Positions 1 through 10,399 are shown, counted from the stretch's first letter. The stretch is DNA of 64,000 bases from Anniella stebbinsi (GCA_029215795.1 JARDYH010000007.1:68378763-68442762); one strand, 5' to 3'. Numbers and translations are program-made. The notes: generated by a model from the letters alone, not told the origin.

Positions 1-635
1 ATGGTATCTAACACCGGTTAGATTTCACCAGATAGACAAAAAAATATCTAAAAATTGTTGGAGGGGATGCCAGGAGGTTGGAACTTATTACCATATGTGG
101 TGGAGCTGTGAATATGTACAAAAATTTTGGAAAAGGGTATTTAAGGAAATAAGTGAAATAATGGGAAGTAAAGTGGAATTAAACCCGAAGCTTGCTCTAC
201 TAGCAATATGGGATAAAGGGGAAGAGGACAAAAATAAGAGAGAATTGATAAACAACCTCCTGACACCTGTTAGATTAATGATTGCAAGAAATTGGAAAGG
301 ACAAGGAAGCTATACAATAGAAGAATGGTATAAAGAAATATGGGATATGGCATTGAATGATATGCTGACTTGTAAAATGAAATTAAAGAGGGGAATGTCC
401 GGTAAAAATGATTTTGGGGAAATATGGAGTCCCCTATTGGAATATGTATTAAGATCGGGGAAGGGACAAACACCTTCAAAAGAGTTGATAAATTTCTGGA
501 TAGAATAAAAGATTAAGAGAAGGTCTCTTGGAATGGGGGTGCACGGGGGGGATTGTCGAGGATTATGTATGTAGTTTATGTTATTGTTTATGTTATTATT
601 ATGTTGAAATTAATAAAATTATTTCAAAAAAAAAA
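1..635 (+). mobile_element. L1-type LINE, 3' end (cut by window edge)
   Basis: This is the 3' end of an L1-clade non-LTR retrotransposon. It holds the C-terminus of ORF2, a short 3' untranslated region, an AATAAA signal at 612-617 and an A-run at 626-635 where the element ends. The body begins left of the window, so total length is unknown. Clade is assigned from the ORF2 C-terminal motif (see the CDS entry). The A-tail is interrupted only slightly, and the readable part of the ORF has no stop or frameshift, so the copy looks fairly young. Confidence 0.8.
2..508 (+). CDS. L1 ORF2 protein, C-terminal part (partial)
   Basis: The frame is open from base 2 to the TAA at 506-508 with no start codon needed, because the protein begins outside the window. 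In L1 elements this region follows the reverse transcriptase and carries a cysteine-rich nucleic-acid-binding segment. The translated stretch contains CWRGC, then GTYYHMWWSC, then a Trp-rich tail (FWKRVF, NWKGQG, EEWYKEIWDMA). That layout is what L1 ORF2 C-termini show: a Cys/His cluster followed by H-x-W-W-x-C and a helical tail. The methionine at 95 is internal, not a true start. It is probably a 5'-truncated or complete mobile-element copy and not a host gene. Confidence 0.75.
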   Translation, partial: WYLTPVRFHQIDKKISKNCWRGCQEVGTYYHMWWSCEYVQKFWKRVFKEISEIMGSKVELNPKLALLAIWDKGEEDKNKRELINNLLTPVRLMIARNWKGQGSYTIEEWYKEIWDMALNDMLTCKMKLKRGMSGKNDFGEIWSPLLEYVLRSGKGQTPSKELINFWIE

Positions 636-1140
636 TTTATCTTTTCAATTTGAGACCTGAGCAATATGTATGTCAATGTAAAAACATAACTTACAAAACA
701 GTAAACAATTATAAGAGCACCACATAATGAAGCCAATAATACAGCACATAAAACCAAAGTAAAAACAGCAGCAAAATAAAACAGCACAGAGAAGGGAAAT
801 GCAAAATTCCCTTCCCAGAGCTGTTCACTCTAGAATCCTTAGCATACCCTTGCAGGATTTCTGCTGCACTTTTAAGTTTGCAAAATGCTTTGTTACTCTT
901 ATCTTTCTCAACACAAGCCATGGGCTACAGCTCTCTGGTACATGACCACTGTATCTTTACAGACAGGCATCTCCCCTTCCATTATTAATGGCCCTTGTTG
1001 CGGAAAAAACATCTGAAAAAACATATGGCAGTGGTATGAATTGAAATTAGTGACATTCCTATTTTACAGATGGAAGGGACTTGGCCAAATAAGGAACCCA
1101 CAGCTGAACTAAGATTAGAATGCATGTTCCCCATACTCAC
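636..1140. other. Non-coding stretch with a possible MIR remnant
   Basis: This lies between the L1 tail and the donor site of the exon at 1141-1484, so on the minus strand it would be intron. About 1045-1110 contains a run resembling the MIR core (TATTTTACAGATGGAAG, then CTTGGCCAA). The match is weak. I see nothing else. Confidence 0.3.
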
Positions 1141-1484
1141 CATGCAAGAGTGGCCGTGAGTCTGTGCCACAATCGTCAAGGAGTTTAACAGAATCACAGT
1201 CCTTCACTGAATACAAAGACAAGGTGTCCAGGTTGTCCTCCAGGGAATCATTATTCATATTTGTGGCAGAAAGGCTGGGATCCACATCCAGATTGCTTAA
1301 TCCTGAATAAATCATGTCTCTCATATCTGGACACAGATCATGGCTAAAAGTATCACTACAGTCCAAAGCCTGAGTCCCTGCAAACTCATGAAGCTGCATC
1401 TCTGAAGGGAGGGAGCCTTCATCGCTAAGATGGTATTGGTCCATATTAAACCACCTTCTGTGTTTGTACTTCAGATTGAGCTTC
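1141..1484 (-). CDS. Internal coding exon of an unidentified gene
   Basis: The 344-bp segment is open in one frame across its full length. On the minus strand it is preceded by a pyrimidine-rich tract ending in TTTTGTTTAG and followed directly by GTGAGTATGG, a near-consensus donor. It enters in phase 2 and leaves in phase 1, encoding 114 whole codons. The peptide begins with a basic stretch (KLNLKYKHRRWF) and continues into a Ser/Asp/Leu-rich, probably disordered acidic region (for example LSDEGSLPSE, DNLDTLSLYSVKDCDSVKLL). I see no transmembrane span, zinc finger or catalytic motif. The composition would fit a cytoplasmic tail or regulatory linker, but I do not recognise the protein. The CpG island near 7 kb may be its promoter. 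Exon status is well supported; function is unknown. Confidence 0.72.
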
Positions 1485-1781
1485 CTAAACAAAAGATTAA
1501 GAGGGAAATGGGAGACAAAGAAGAGGCTGAGAATTTAACAGAATCCAGACCTGCACAAGTCAGAGTAATACCAGAACACAACCACTAGCCCAAATGTAAA
1601 CCAGGCTCTACCAGATAAGACTCAATACAAATACGACCAGTTTGAGCTTCAATTAGAAATAGTTTATGTTCAGATTACAACACAAAACTCAAGCAAGGCT
1701 ACTAGATCTATCAGGACACTATGGTTACAAGAACATCTCAATGCATGTTGACTTATGAGACAATTGTGCCGATTTCTTTAT

Positions 1782-1783
<2 letters not shown>

Positions 1784-1813
<30 letters not shown>
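1784..1813. repeat. (TG)n microsatellite
   Basis: An uninterrupted TG dinucleotide run of about 15 units, in the sequence upstream (minus strand) of the exon at 1141-1484. Confidence 0.95.
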
Positions 1814-1815
<2 letters not shown>

Positions 1816-2352
1816 AAAACGGGATTGCATGCTTTAAATGTTGGAATTATCAACTAAAGTTTTGCTAATTAATTGTTGGGAGACACTTTTAGTTGGTAGT
1901 AGCAAACTTAATTTAAGAGGTGTGGTTTTGAGGTGGGCAGTAACTGGCTGTACAGGAAAGACTTTTTTTCAACATATAGAATTATAGGTAGATTTCACTT
2001 TAACACTCTCTTATTTAAGTAGTATTTTATTACTTTTTAAAGAAATTGCCAGAAAGTGCTTTAGTGCTACTTAAAAGATTTAAAAAAATAAATGAAGGAT
2101 AAAAATAGAAAGGATATATTGAATGTGTGGTGGACTATGATAGGTTCATCTGACCAATACGTCACTATTCACTTCAAAACCACACCCCTGTAAAAGCACT
2201 AAGGGTGCTGGCATGGAACTAATATTGTAGGATGCACAAAACAAATGTACAGATAGTGTGGTATATCAGCTGCAATTCCCCTTGTAGCTTACAGTGGAAA
2301 CGTGATGGTTTATTAACGCTAGGAGCCATCCGTTTGGAAGCACGCCAGGTCA
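1814..2352. other. AT-rich non-coding sequence
   Basis: I see no exon signal or recognisable repeat here apart from A/T-rich low-complexity patches around 2070-2100. Confidence 0.4.
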
Positions 2353-2396
2353 CTTCTCTGCATGCCAAAAAAGGCTTCTCTGCATGCCAAAAAAGG
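2353..2396. repeat. Direct repeat, 22 bp x 2
   Basis: Two adjacent 22-bp units (CTTCTCTGCATGCC followed by an A-run and GG) start at 2353 and 2375. A related CTTCTCTGCATGCC occurs again near 2670, at the far edge of the inverted repeat that follows. Confidence 0.8.
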
Positions 2397-2676
2397 CAGG
2401 AAGAAAGTAAAAAAAAGGCAAAGGCAAAGGGGAGAAAACGGAGATATGGTTTATTAAAAATTATTACCAACACATTTCAGACCCTAATTCAAGCAAAAGT
2501 GAGATATCAATTATCTTATAGATGCACGGTCTCTTAGGTTTTATGGACCGGGTGTCCATAAGAGAATTGATATCTCTTTTGTTTGAATTACCCTGAAGAA
2601 TTAATTACCTTAGGGTAATAAACCATATCTCCATTTTCACCACTTTGTCTCTTGGTTTTTTGGTTTCTCTTCTCTG
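2396..2676. mobile_element. Palindromic MITE-like element
   Basis: The sequence folds on itself. GGAGATATGGTTTATTA at about 2440 is matched in inverse by TAATAAACCATATCTCC at about 2616-2632, and the arms continue inward (GAGATATCAATT against AATTGATATCTC) to a centre near 2537. Degenerate A/G-rich outer arms extend the match to roughly 2396 and 2676. This fits a non-autonomous DNA transposon. I do not recognise the family and found no clear target-site duplication. Confidence 0.6.
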
Positions 2677-3828
2677 CATGCCCTTACAGATACCCCCAAC
2701 TGTGGTGGTGATTATTCATTATTAAAGAAAAGGTGCTCCATTAAGGAGCTAGTTGGAATTATATTGGGCTCCATGCCTCTTGCTTTTAGAATTCTACTAA
2801 TAGCTATGGCTTAACTTGAGTTGGAATTCATCAGAATTTAGTCCCTGAACTTGTTTCCAGTGCTGTGTCACAATCATTAAACAAATTAATGATTAATTAG
2901 AGAGAGAGAGAGAGAAATCAAAGATCTTCATGAAATTTAGAGGTGTTTCCTAAAGTTAACATGTGCCTACATATAATTTCTACAGTTAGAGGAACTAAGG
3001 ATAAATCCACACCCATTCTAATTTATCAACTAACAAATGTAATCCTACATTGTTAAAGTTCTTCAAGTTATTGTTAAGGTTCTTCAAGTTATTAATGTTG
3101 GTTTTCTATTACTTTCCCTCAATATGCCCCAAATCTTTCTACCCCACCTCACGTTAAAAAAACTTCAACAAAGCACTCAATACCAAAAGAATTATATATC
3201 TAATACAAATACAAATGAAATGAAAGTTTGCTTAATTCACTCCAAATGCAGATTTCAGTTTTCTGGTCACAGTTTGGGAACAGTTTAACATTACTTAAAA
3301 GTAATTCAATTGTGTTTTGGTGGGTTGGAATTGTACTAGCTCATATAAAATGAAATGTGTCATTTGTGAAAAACAAAAGGGCAAAACCAATTGATGAAGA
3401 AAATGATTTATTGAAAAATTAGTTTTAAATTTTACTAATTCCTAATATATTTCTGACATCAGCAGCCTTCCTCAGGGAAAACTGAAAATAATAAACAATT
3501 ATTCACTACAAAATTAAAATACAGAATGTAACTTTCTGCTACATCCATTTAGAAATTATAACAGAATGTTTGAAGGCATTTTTTTTAACAAACTCATAAG
3601 AATTATTGAGAATCTTGGTACCTTACACAAAGCTGAGGACCAATATATTATTAGTTAAGATATAAAACCATCATCATCGTTCCAACTATAAGGAATAGGA
3701 AAATGAGACAATGAAACTAATCAATCAATTTCTGCTGAGAAGGAAGAAACCCAGTTCACACGTAATAGCTAACTATGGGCAAATCAACCCATTTTTCAGT
3801 GGACACAGTGGAGTGAGCATGCTGCTGG
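2677..3828. other. Non-coding sequence with minor repeats
   Basis: Contains an (AG)n run at about 2900-2916 and a two-unit tandem repeat of 21 bp at 3051-3092 (TGTTAARGTTCTTCAAGTTAT). A segment at about 3395-3485 has the minus-strand reading CCTGAGGAAGGCTGCTGATG followed by an A/T-rich tail, which recalls some retroelement 3' regions, but I cannot assign it. Confidence 0.4.
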
Positions 3829-4280
3829 TCACGTTCAGACGGCACTTTAGGCAACGGAGGGGGGAATAGGCAACTCACAGTATGTTATACTACCGGTACT
3901 CGCCAGACATGTTGCCCCACCCCCCCTCGAGCGGCTGAAACTCCTGTCGTCCTTCCGGCCGGCCACTGCTCCTCTCTCCCTCCTCCCAGGGCTATCCCAT
4001 CAGCCATTGCAAGTTCTGCTGGCTGTAGAGGAACGGTTGGGGCGCTTTCGGTCACTCCTGCTGGAGGACTCTATGGGCTGCAGAAATAGCGAAATTAAGC
4101 AATGGAACCCGCCACATGAGACAGTAAGCAAGGGAGCAGCCCATTGCTTTTCTCCGTTGCTTAATTTGAGAAAATAGCGCACCGTCAGTTGTCCGCTTCC
4201 CGCCATCCAACACGATAAGCAACGCAGAGGACGATTGCCTAATTAATCCATCATTGCTTATCATGTTGTCCGAACCCAGC
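3829..4280. mobile_element. Putative non-autonomous DNA transposon (GC-richer)
   Basis: The ends are roughly inverted copies of each other: CACGTTCAGACGGCAC on the left and the complement of CTGGGTTCGGACAACATG on the right. Similar 'GTTCAGACGACAC' and 'GTCTGAACC' ends occur near 25.7, 41.7 and 55.3 kb. Inside are repeated GCTTAATT/AATTAAGC-type arms around 4090-4160. The segment is more GC- and CpG-rich than its surroundings, which could reflect the element itself and not a host promoter. Confidence 0.4.
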
Positions 4281-6290
4281 TGCTTTCCTTCCAGATTGCC
4301 AGATTTGCTGTGACAAGCAAATCTGACACTCTGGGTTGTTGGAGGTTCAAACTCCTTTCTTGTCTCCCAAAGTCAGCCATTACATGTGAAGTGGATCAGT
4401 TACCTGAAACTTGGGAATTTAAAATTCATTTTTGAAAATAAATTGTTTTCTGACACCAAATGACTTTTTGTCATTTCTGTGCTACATGGTGCAGCCTTTT
4501 TTCTTGTTGCAGTTTTATTAACGAATGGACTTCTACTGTAGTAAGAAAAGACGCAAAGACTTTAAAAAATGTACATGCAACTATTACGTTTCAACAGAAA
4601 TTTAAGTATGCTAACTTTTGCAAGTAAAAGGGGCAATAACTTACGTATGCAAAGCTATGCATGGAGATTCATGATGTTTGGGGAGCGGGGCTAGTTCCCT
4701 CTTATTTTACAAAGGTTTACAAAAATCTGCTCATAGGTGCTGTCTGCCAGCAATAAACCAGAGTTCATCAGCACTTCTTTTTTGTCTTCACAATGATAAT
4801 GGAATAGGTGGCTGCAGTTTAAAATCCTACAGTCCAATATTCTTAGGCAATAGCATACATTTTGGGGTAACCCTGAAATGGATGTACCCTAAGGATAAAA
4901 AAGTATCAAGAATTTCAATTCGGAACTACATTCAATATTTAATGTGCATAGTTCTGATCAACAGAATCAATTCAACCTTTTACTCCTAAGAATTTATCCC
5001 CATGCTCTTACAAATGTAGGGGAAGATTACTTTTAGCTAAGCAGAGAAAGGCAACATTTTTGCTATAATACTGAAGATCACATACTCCCTAATTAAACTT
5101 GTATGGTGCCATTTTCTTTAATGACTATTAAACTGCTGGCAAAAATGGACTATTTACCACCGGACGAAATAGGGACGGGGACAGAAGGGAAAGGGGGAGA
5201 TTGTGCGTGGGGGGTATATTATTGAAGGATTTTTAAGGTCATCTAGAATATTCTCTGTATTCAGCCACTGTTAACAGAATTATAGACTCCCCTCGCACCA
5301 AAATTTGCCAAAGCCCAGGCTCAGTATTTTTCTGATTGAAGTGGCTTTGGAGATGAAGATAACACCAGTACAGAGAAAGAATATTTAATATTAACTTTTA
5401 AAGCAAATATATGGAATGAAAAATACTGATTTTTCTTCTACAATGAGTAGCTTTTCTTAAACTACATTTTGCACTTCCTTCAGTTTCAAAAAGGTGCCCA
5501 TATTGAGATTTTGTTACTAAGTTGATTTATTTAAATTAATTCATCTTTTGATTGGTTATATAAGGCTGATGGTTGATCAACAAAAATCCTTCAATTAGCC
5601 CCCCCCCCATCATTTGTATGTGTTCTTTTGGATTGGATTGCTTTTCCATATAAATGTACATATTTTTCTTCTTACATAATAGTTTACTTTTAAAATCTCA
5701 AGGCATTGCAAGCTGGACAAATGAAATTAAGTAATACCTTGATTGTTCTTAAATGCTGCTCTCATTGAGTTAACATGGGCATTTTGTAAGAAATGGAAAG
5801 GTTTGATATAACATTTTAAAATATAAATATCAACTGCACCATAGGACAGCAGGGCACTGAGGAAAAGACCATGAATGGAAACCACAAAGTAAAGTACACT
5901 ACTAGAATAACAGCATCCTTGCAAATATCTATACTTTTAACAGAAAAAAAACTCTCATACAGCAAGCACCTACAAATACCTTAAAAAACAAGGGGGGGGG
6001 AGTATGTATTTATTTAGCCCTGTGCTAAATAAGGTTCTATTCTATGCTCCAAATAAATTATTATTATTTTTTCCCAACTGTGCCTGGGTTCCATTTCTTC
6101 CACATCTCAAACCTAAGGCCATCCTGGGAATAGTGGTTTCTTTTCTCACCCACCCACGGATCTGGTAGCCCCACAAAGCTAGTCAATAGGGCGAAGGGAA
6201 AGGACTCCTTCCAGATTGGAAGCACCTTCCCCCTACAAACTCGTAGAATTGCAGTTGGCCCCGTTGAGGGAAGGATTTGCAAGTGAGTAA
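4281..6290. other. AT-rich non-coding sequence
   Basis: I see no recognisable exon, RNA gene or transposon here. There are short homopolymer runs, such as C-runs near 5600 and a G-run near 5992. If the 7-kb CpG island drives the exon at 1141-1484, this stretch is intron. Confidence 0.4.
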
Positions 6291-6298
6291 TTGCTCCT

Positions 6299-6311
6299 GG
6301 GGGGGGGGGGG
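6299..6311. repeat. G-run (13 G)
   Basis: A 13-base G tract, followed by further long G tracts near 6416, 6544 and 6640 leading into the CpG island. Such clusters can form quadruplexes on the G strand and are hard to sequence, so lengths may be imprecise. Confidence 0.9.
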
Positions 6312-6479
6312 TGAAAGACTGAGAAATTTGCACAAGTCCTGAACAGAAGTCTGGTCGCTGCTCCCACAATTTGGAATGGGAGCTGCTCCTACCCTTGCTT
6401 GGAGGGCGACAGGACGGGGGGAGGGGGATGGCCCCTTACCACATACTGAGAGGAAGCCTTTTTGCTGCTCCTAAACCGG

Positions 6480-7170
6480 AGCAGTGGCGATGCGATGGTG
6501 TAAACCTAAACTGAGGGAGCTGCTGCTCCTCCCCTTCTGGGGACGGGGGGGGGCGTTGTTGCACCTCCCTATGAAATGGGGAGAGGGGAGAAGCAGAGGG
6601 AGCTGCTCTTTCTCTTGGAGAGGGGGCTTGCTCTTACAGAGGGGGGGGGGCTGGAGTTGCCTTTTAATGCCTGTTTGAGGGGGAAAGTGGGGTTTGGGCG
6701 GTTGCATCTGCACCTGAGGGGGAAATTGCGCTTCCCTATGGGAGGGGCTGCCCCTCCTTGCGGAGGAGGAAAAGGGGGGGAGTGCGAGGGGGGCAGCCAG
6801 AAGGCGGCTGCTTTACCCGTCGTCTCGCGCCCGCTCCTTTCCCCCTCCCCTTTTTCTCTCCGCCTTTGCTCGCGCCCGCTTGGCCCGCTCGCTGGCCACG
6901 CCCCACCCCGCCCCCCGCCGACGGGCACCGCCCACGCGCCCGACCCCGAACGGCTCCAAGCGAAGGATGGAAGGGAGATGGAGGCGGAGCTTGCTGCCGG
7001 CACGACGAAGGGGGGGGCGAAGCGGGGCGGGGCAGACGGAGGGCGGCGCCCATTGACTTCTTCGCTCACGCGTCTTTGGCGGGAAAAAGGTGCCGCTCGC
7101 TAAGCGCGCCGCCATTTTGTGGGGCGCGAAACTTGCGAAGCGGCGGGGGTTGGTGGGAGTGGCGGGTTTT
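6480..7170 (-). promoter_or_regulatory. CpG island, likely promoter
   Basis: CpG dinucleotides are dense from about 6780 to 7170, in strong contrast to the AT-rich flanks, and G-rich sequence extends the island to about 6480. Sp1-type GC boxes are visible (GGGGCGGGGC near 7023, CCCCGCCCCCCGCCG near 6904). A YY1 motif lies at 7108-7119. The long open frames across this region on both strands are a by-product of GC richness and are not called as genes. I infer a minus-strand promoter from the YY1 orientation and the minus-strand exon 5.6 kb downstream. A bidirectional promoter is equally possible. Confidence 0.7.
7108..7119 (-). promoter_or_regulatory. YY1 binding motif
   Basis: The minus strand reads CAAAATGGCGGC, the classical YY1 motif. 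In vertebrate CpG-island promoters this motif usually lies just downstream of the start site and points in the direction of transcription, which suggests transcription to the left from near here. The ATG in the motif opens a frame (MAARLASGTFF...) that I regard as leader sequence unless a transcript shows otherwise. Confidence 0.6.
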
Positions 7171-7589
7171 GAAAGAAATCGAGTAAAGTGTGAGGGAAAT
7201 AGACACAAGGGAGAAGCAGACTAAATATACCATATATATATGCCACATATACACGATATTAATTTAAAGTATTTATTATCCCGCTCCTCAGTGAAAAAGC
7301 ATCCCAGAGAAGCTTACATTTAATCAGTAAATCAAGGCAGTTCCTCCCCAAAAGACACAAGGAGAAAGGAATGAAGGGGGGAAATACAATTATAAATGTA
7401 TTAAATTTATAAAACTATATGTATATATATATATAACAATGAGAGACATTACATATAATTAAATGTGTAGTTCAGATCCCCTAAATTATTATTTCTAGAT
7501 TTGCTGTTATTAAATAGTTGCTGTATAATCAAATTAGTCACGCTGGTGGCGTTATATATACATATATAATAAGGTACAGCCCCAGGAAT
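7171..7589. other. AT-rich flank of the CpG island
   Basis: Contains several TATATA runs (about 7225-7260, 7415-7435 and 7553-7570). No gene signal is seen. Confidence 0.4.
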
Positions 7590-8434
7590 ATAAAAGCTCT
7601 GCTAGAATGTATACTGGAGGTCAGGAAACATAGCAGGAACTCCAAGAGGCCACCAGCATAGTTAAAGAGAAAAGAAGGCTTCATTCAGAAACAGAAAGTT
7701 TTGCCTAAATGAGAACAAAAAGGAACAAAAATTATACAAAGAAATGTAAGTAGACAATAGGAGCTGCAAAAAGAACTATTTTGAGGGGCCTGTCACTAGT
7801 AATATGAAGGCCAACAAATATTTTTTAAAACTAAATCAGAAACAGGAAACTAGTTAGGGAGGCATTGGATGACTTGAGGTAAAGGGGTATTAAATGAGGA
7901 TAAGGAGATTGCAGAGAAGCTGAACCAATTCCTTTCATTTGTATTCACTGCAGAACAAGCAGGGCAGATATCTGTGCTTGAATTGATATTTTCAGGAAGG
8001 AATTGAGGCAAATAGTGGTGGCAAGAGATAATGTTCTAGACCCTATTCACAAACTAAAAGGTAACAAATCACTGGGTCCAAATACTATCCATTCTACAGC
8101 TCTTGAAGAACTATAATCTGAAATCGCTGATCTTCTAACAAAAATATGTAGCATGTTTCTAAAATGAGCCTATTTAATCGAGCACTGGAGAGTGGCCAAA
8201 GTAACAATAATTTTAAAAAAGGATTCCAGGGGGAGTCCAGGAAATTACAGGCTAATTAGCTTAACATCTGTTCCAGGTAAATTGCTAGAAAGCTTTATTA
8301 AATATATTTTTCAAGCATACAGAAGGATAAGCGCTGCTGAAAAAGAATCAACATGGCTTCTGCAAAGGAATATCCTGTCTCACCATTTAGAGTTGATCGC
8401 TTCAGTAAACATGTGAACAGAGGTGATCCAATAG

Positions 8435-8754
8435 CAGGGTGGCTATATGGAAAGGAGGACAGGGCTCCTGTATCTTTAGCAGTTGTGTAGAAAGGGGGAT
8501 TTCAGCAAGTGTCATTGTTATGCATGCAGCACCAGGTGAAGTTTCCTCTTAATCACAACAGTTAAAGCTGCAGGAGCTATACTAGAGTGTCCAAATACAA
8601 AAGGGGGCAGGGCTCCTGCAGCTTTAACTGTTGTGATGAAGAGGGAATTTCACCAGGTGCTGCATGCATACAAAGGACACTTGCTGAAATTCCCTTTTCT
8701 AAACAACTGTTAAAGCTACAGGAGCCCTGACCATTTTTTCATATGGTCACCCTA
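8435..8754. mobile_element. hAT MITE, 320 bp, copy 1
   Basis: A largely palindromic element with ends CAGGGTGGCTATATGG and CATATGGTCACCCTA. It is flanked by a perfect 8-bp target-site duplication, TCCAATAG (8427-8434 and 8755-8762). The 8-bp duplication and CAGGG...CCCTA ends place it in the hAT superfamily. The arms carry repeated motifs such as TTTAACTGTTGTGATGAAG and its inverse. It has no coding capacity, so it depended on a transposase made elsewhere. Confidence 0.9.
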
Positions 8755-8779
8755 TCCAATAGACAATGTTTACTTGGAC

Positions 8780-9099
8780 TAGGGTGACCAGATAAAATCC
8801 AGGTCAGGGCTCCTGTAACTTTAACAGTTGTAGAGAAAAGGGAATTTCAGCCAGTGTCATTTGTATGCAGTTAGTTCCTGGTGAAATTCCCTCTTCATCA
8901 CAACAGTTAAAGTTGCAGGGGCCCTGCCTTCTTTTGAATATGGTCACTCTAGTATAGTGCCTGCAACTTTAACTGTTGTGATGAAGAGGGAATTTCACCA
9001 GGAACTAACTACATACAAATGACACTGGCTGAAATTCCCTTTTCTCTACAACTGTTAAAGTTACATGAGCCCTGACCTGGATTTTATCTGGTCACCCTA
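8780..9099. mobile_element. hAT MITE, 320 bp, copy 2
   Basis: The same family and length as the neighbour 25 bp to the left, with ends TAGGGTGACCAG and CTGGTCACCCTA. It is flanked by a perfect 8-bp duplication, ACTTGGAC (8772-8779 and 9100-9107). Removing both elements and one duplication each rejoins the CR1-like reading (VYLDFQKLL...), which confirms the boundaries. Confidence 0.92.
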
Positions 9100-9840
9100 A
9101 CTTGGACTTCCAAAAGCTTTTGGCAAAGTCCCCCACCAAAGACTACTTGAGCAAACTTAACAATCATGGAATAAGAAGTGAGGTCCTCGTATGGATTGGT
9201 AAATGTTTAAAGAATAGAAAGCAGACAGTAGAAATGAAGGGATGTAAACAGTTGGGTCCCACAAGTATTTGTATTGAGACTAGTGCTTTATCTAAATTAC
9301 CTATTACCTAAATTATCTGGATTTAGGAGTAAGCAGTGAGGGTTCCTGATGACACCAAATTATTTAGGGTGATTAAAGAAAAAACTATTGTGAAGCGCTC
9401 CAAAAGAATCTCTCCAACTGGCAGAATGGGCATTAAAATGGCAAATGTGGTTCAATGTAAGCAAACACATAGGGGCAAAAAATCCTAACTTCTTGTAAAC
9501 ACTGATGGGATCCAAGCTAGCAGTGACTGACCAAGAACGTATCAACCCAGTGTGTGGCTGTTGTGAAAAAGGCAAATTCCATGTCAGGCATAATTAGTAA
9601 AGGAATTGAACATAAAAATTCCAAAGGACGATTAAAAGACTATTCACCACTAGTCCCTCAGTCACCATCCATAGGAAGAAATATAATGGGCAGAACCTGC
9701 AACCAGGAATTATTTTAATCAACTGTGAAAAGGACATTTGCTGAACTAAATTGGACTTACTTGTAAGTAAACATGATAGAAGAATCTTGGGCATTGCTGG
9801 ATGATATGCTATACTGAGTGTATTGTAGAACCACAATTTT

Positions 9841-10251
9841 AATTTTACTTCCAGAAAGATAAAAGCCTAATCCATTTTAAGTCTGCACCTCTTAATGACT
9901 TTCACGATGACTCCCCCTCTTGCTGGTCTGGAGACCTCTGAAATTTGCTCATAATTTTGTGCATATTTGGTTTCTCCTAATGAACGTACTGCCAGACCAT
10001 TAATTTTGGAATTTCTTATGGAAATGCCAGTTCAGCTGTTTTTAAGTTAACATATGGAAGTAACTCAAGTGCCAGAGCACTCTTTTTTGCTCCGCTCCCT
10101 GGAGCAATTCAATGGCTGCCACACAACCACTACATGACACAGTTATGCAAGGATCCCTTCGTGTGACATCTTGAAGCACTTCTGTCTCCTTAGAGTAGGA
10201 TGGTAACTTTTGGACATCACTTTCTGCAGAGAATAGCCTGAAGTAACTTAC
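9841..10251. other. Non-coding sequence, no recognised repeat
   Basis: No strong signal is seen. The minus strand stays open beyond the candidate donor at 10251, but long open frames are expected by chance at this window size. Confidence 0.3.
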
Positions 10252-10399
10252 TGAAGGCACAATATGCTGGCTAGGATTTGCTGGGAGTTGTAAGACTTTT
10301 TTCTGTCTAAACATAACGTTTTGCCCTAGCTTCTCGATTTGTAAAGTGGAGATTGTGTCCTGATTTGCATCACAAGAGAGTTGTAAATCTTCATAAATA
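10252..10399 (-). CDS. Weak candidate exon
   Basis: On the minus strand a pyrimidine tract ending TTTCCTTTGTAAG precedes an open 148-bp segment, and a GTAAGT donor follows it. The peptide reads IYEDLQLSCDANQDTISTL onward and matches nothing I recognise. The acceptor has A before AG, which is weak. It could be a chance open frame; listed because it sits in the same orientation as the candidate exon at 10903-11036. Confidence 0.18.

Larger units (their letters stand above)
7590..9840 (+). pseudogene. Decayed CR1-like LINE (reverse transcriptase region)
   Basis: Scattered translated pieces match the CR1/Jockey-group reverse transcriptase in order. The region upstream of RT lies near 7700-8100. 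Then comes a stretch reading HWRVAKVTIILKK and GSPGNYRLISLTSVPGKLLE (about 8186-8300), then LDFQKLLAKSPTKDYLSKL and GIRSEVLVWIGKCLKNRKQ (about 9103-9230), then remnants of the downstream region to about 9840. Stops and frameshifts interrupt every segment, so it is inactive. Two 320-bp MITEs (8435-8754 and 8780-9099) split it. The same family is seen at 21598-22345 (minus), 33110-33800, 36385-36565 and 49085-49360. Confidence 0.75.

Noticed and set aside
6569..7208. Several overlapping open frames of 105-175 codons on both strands
   Set aside because: They lie in the CpG island, where stop codons are rare because of base composition. The peptides are low-complexity Pro/Arg/Gly mixtures that do not look like a domain.
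8192..9311. Open frames that read like reverse transcriptase pieces, as a host gene
   Set aside because: They are fragments of a CR1-like LINE with stops, frameshifts and two MITE insertions, not a host gene.
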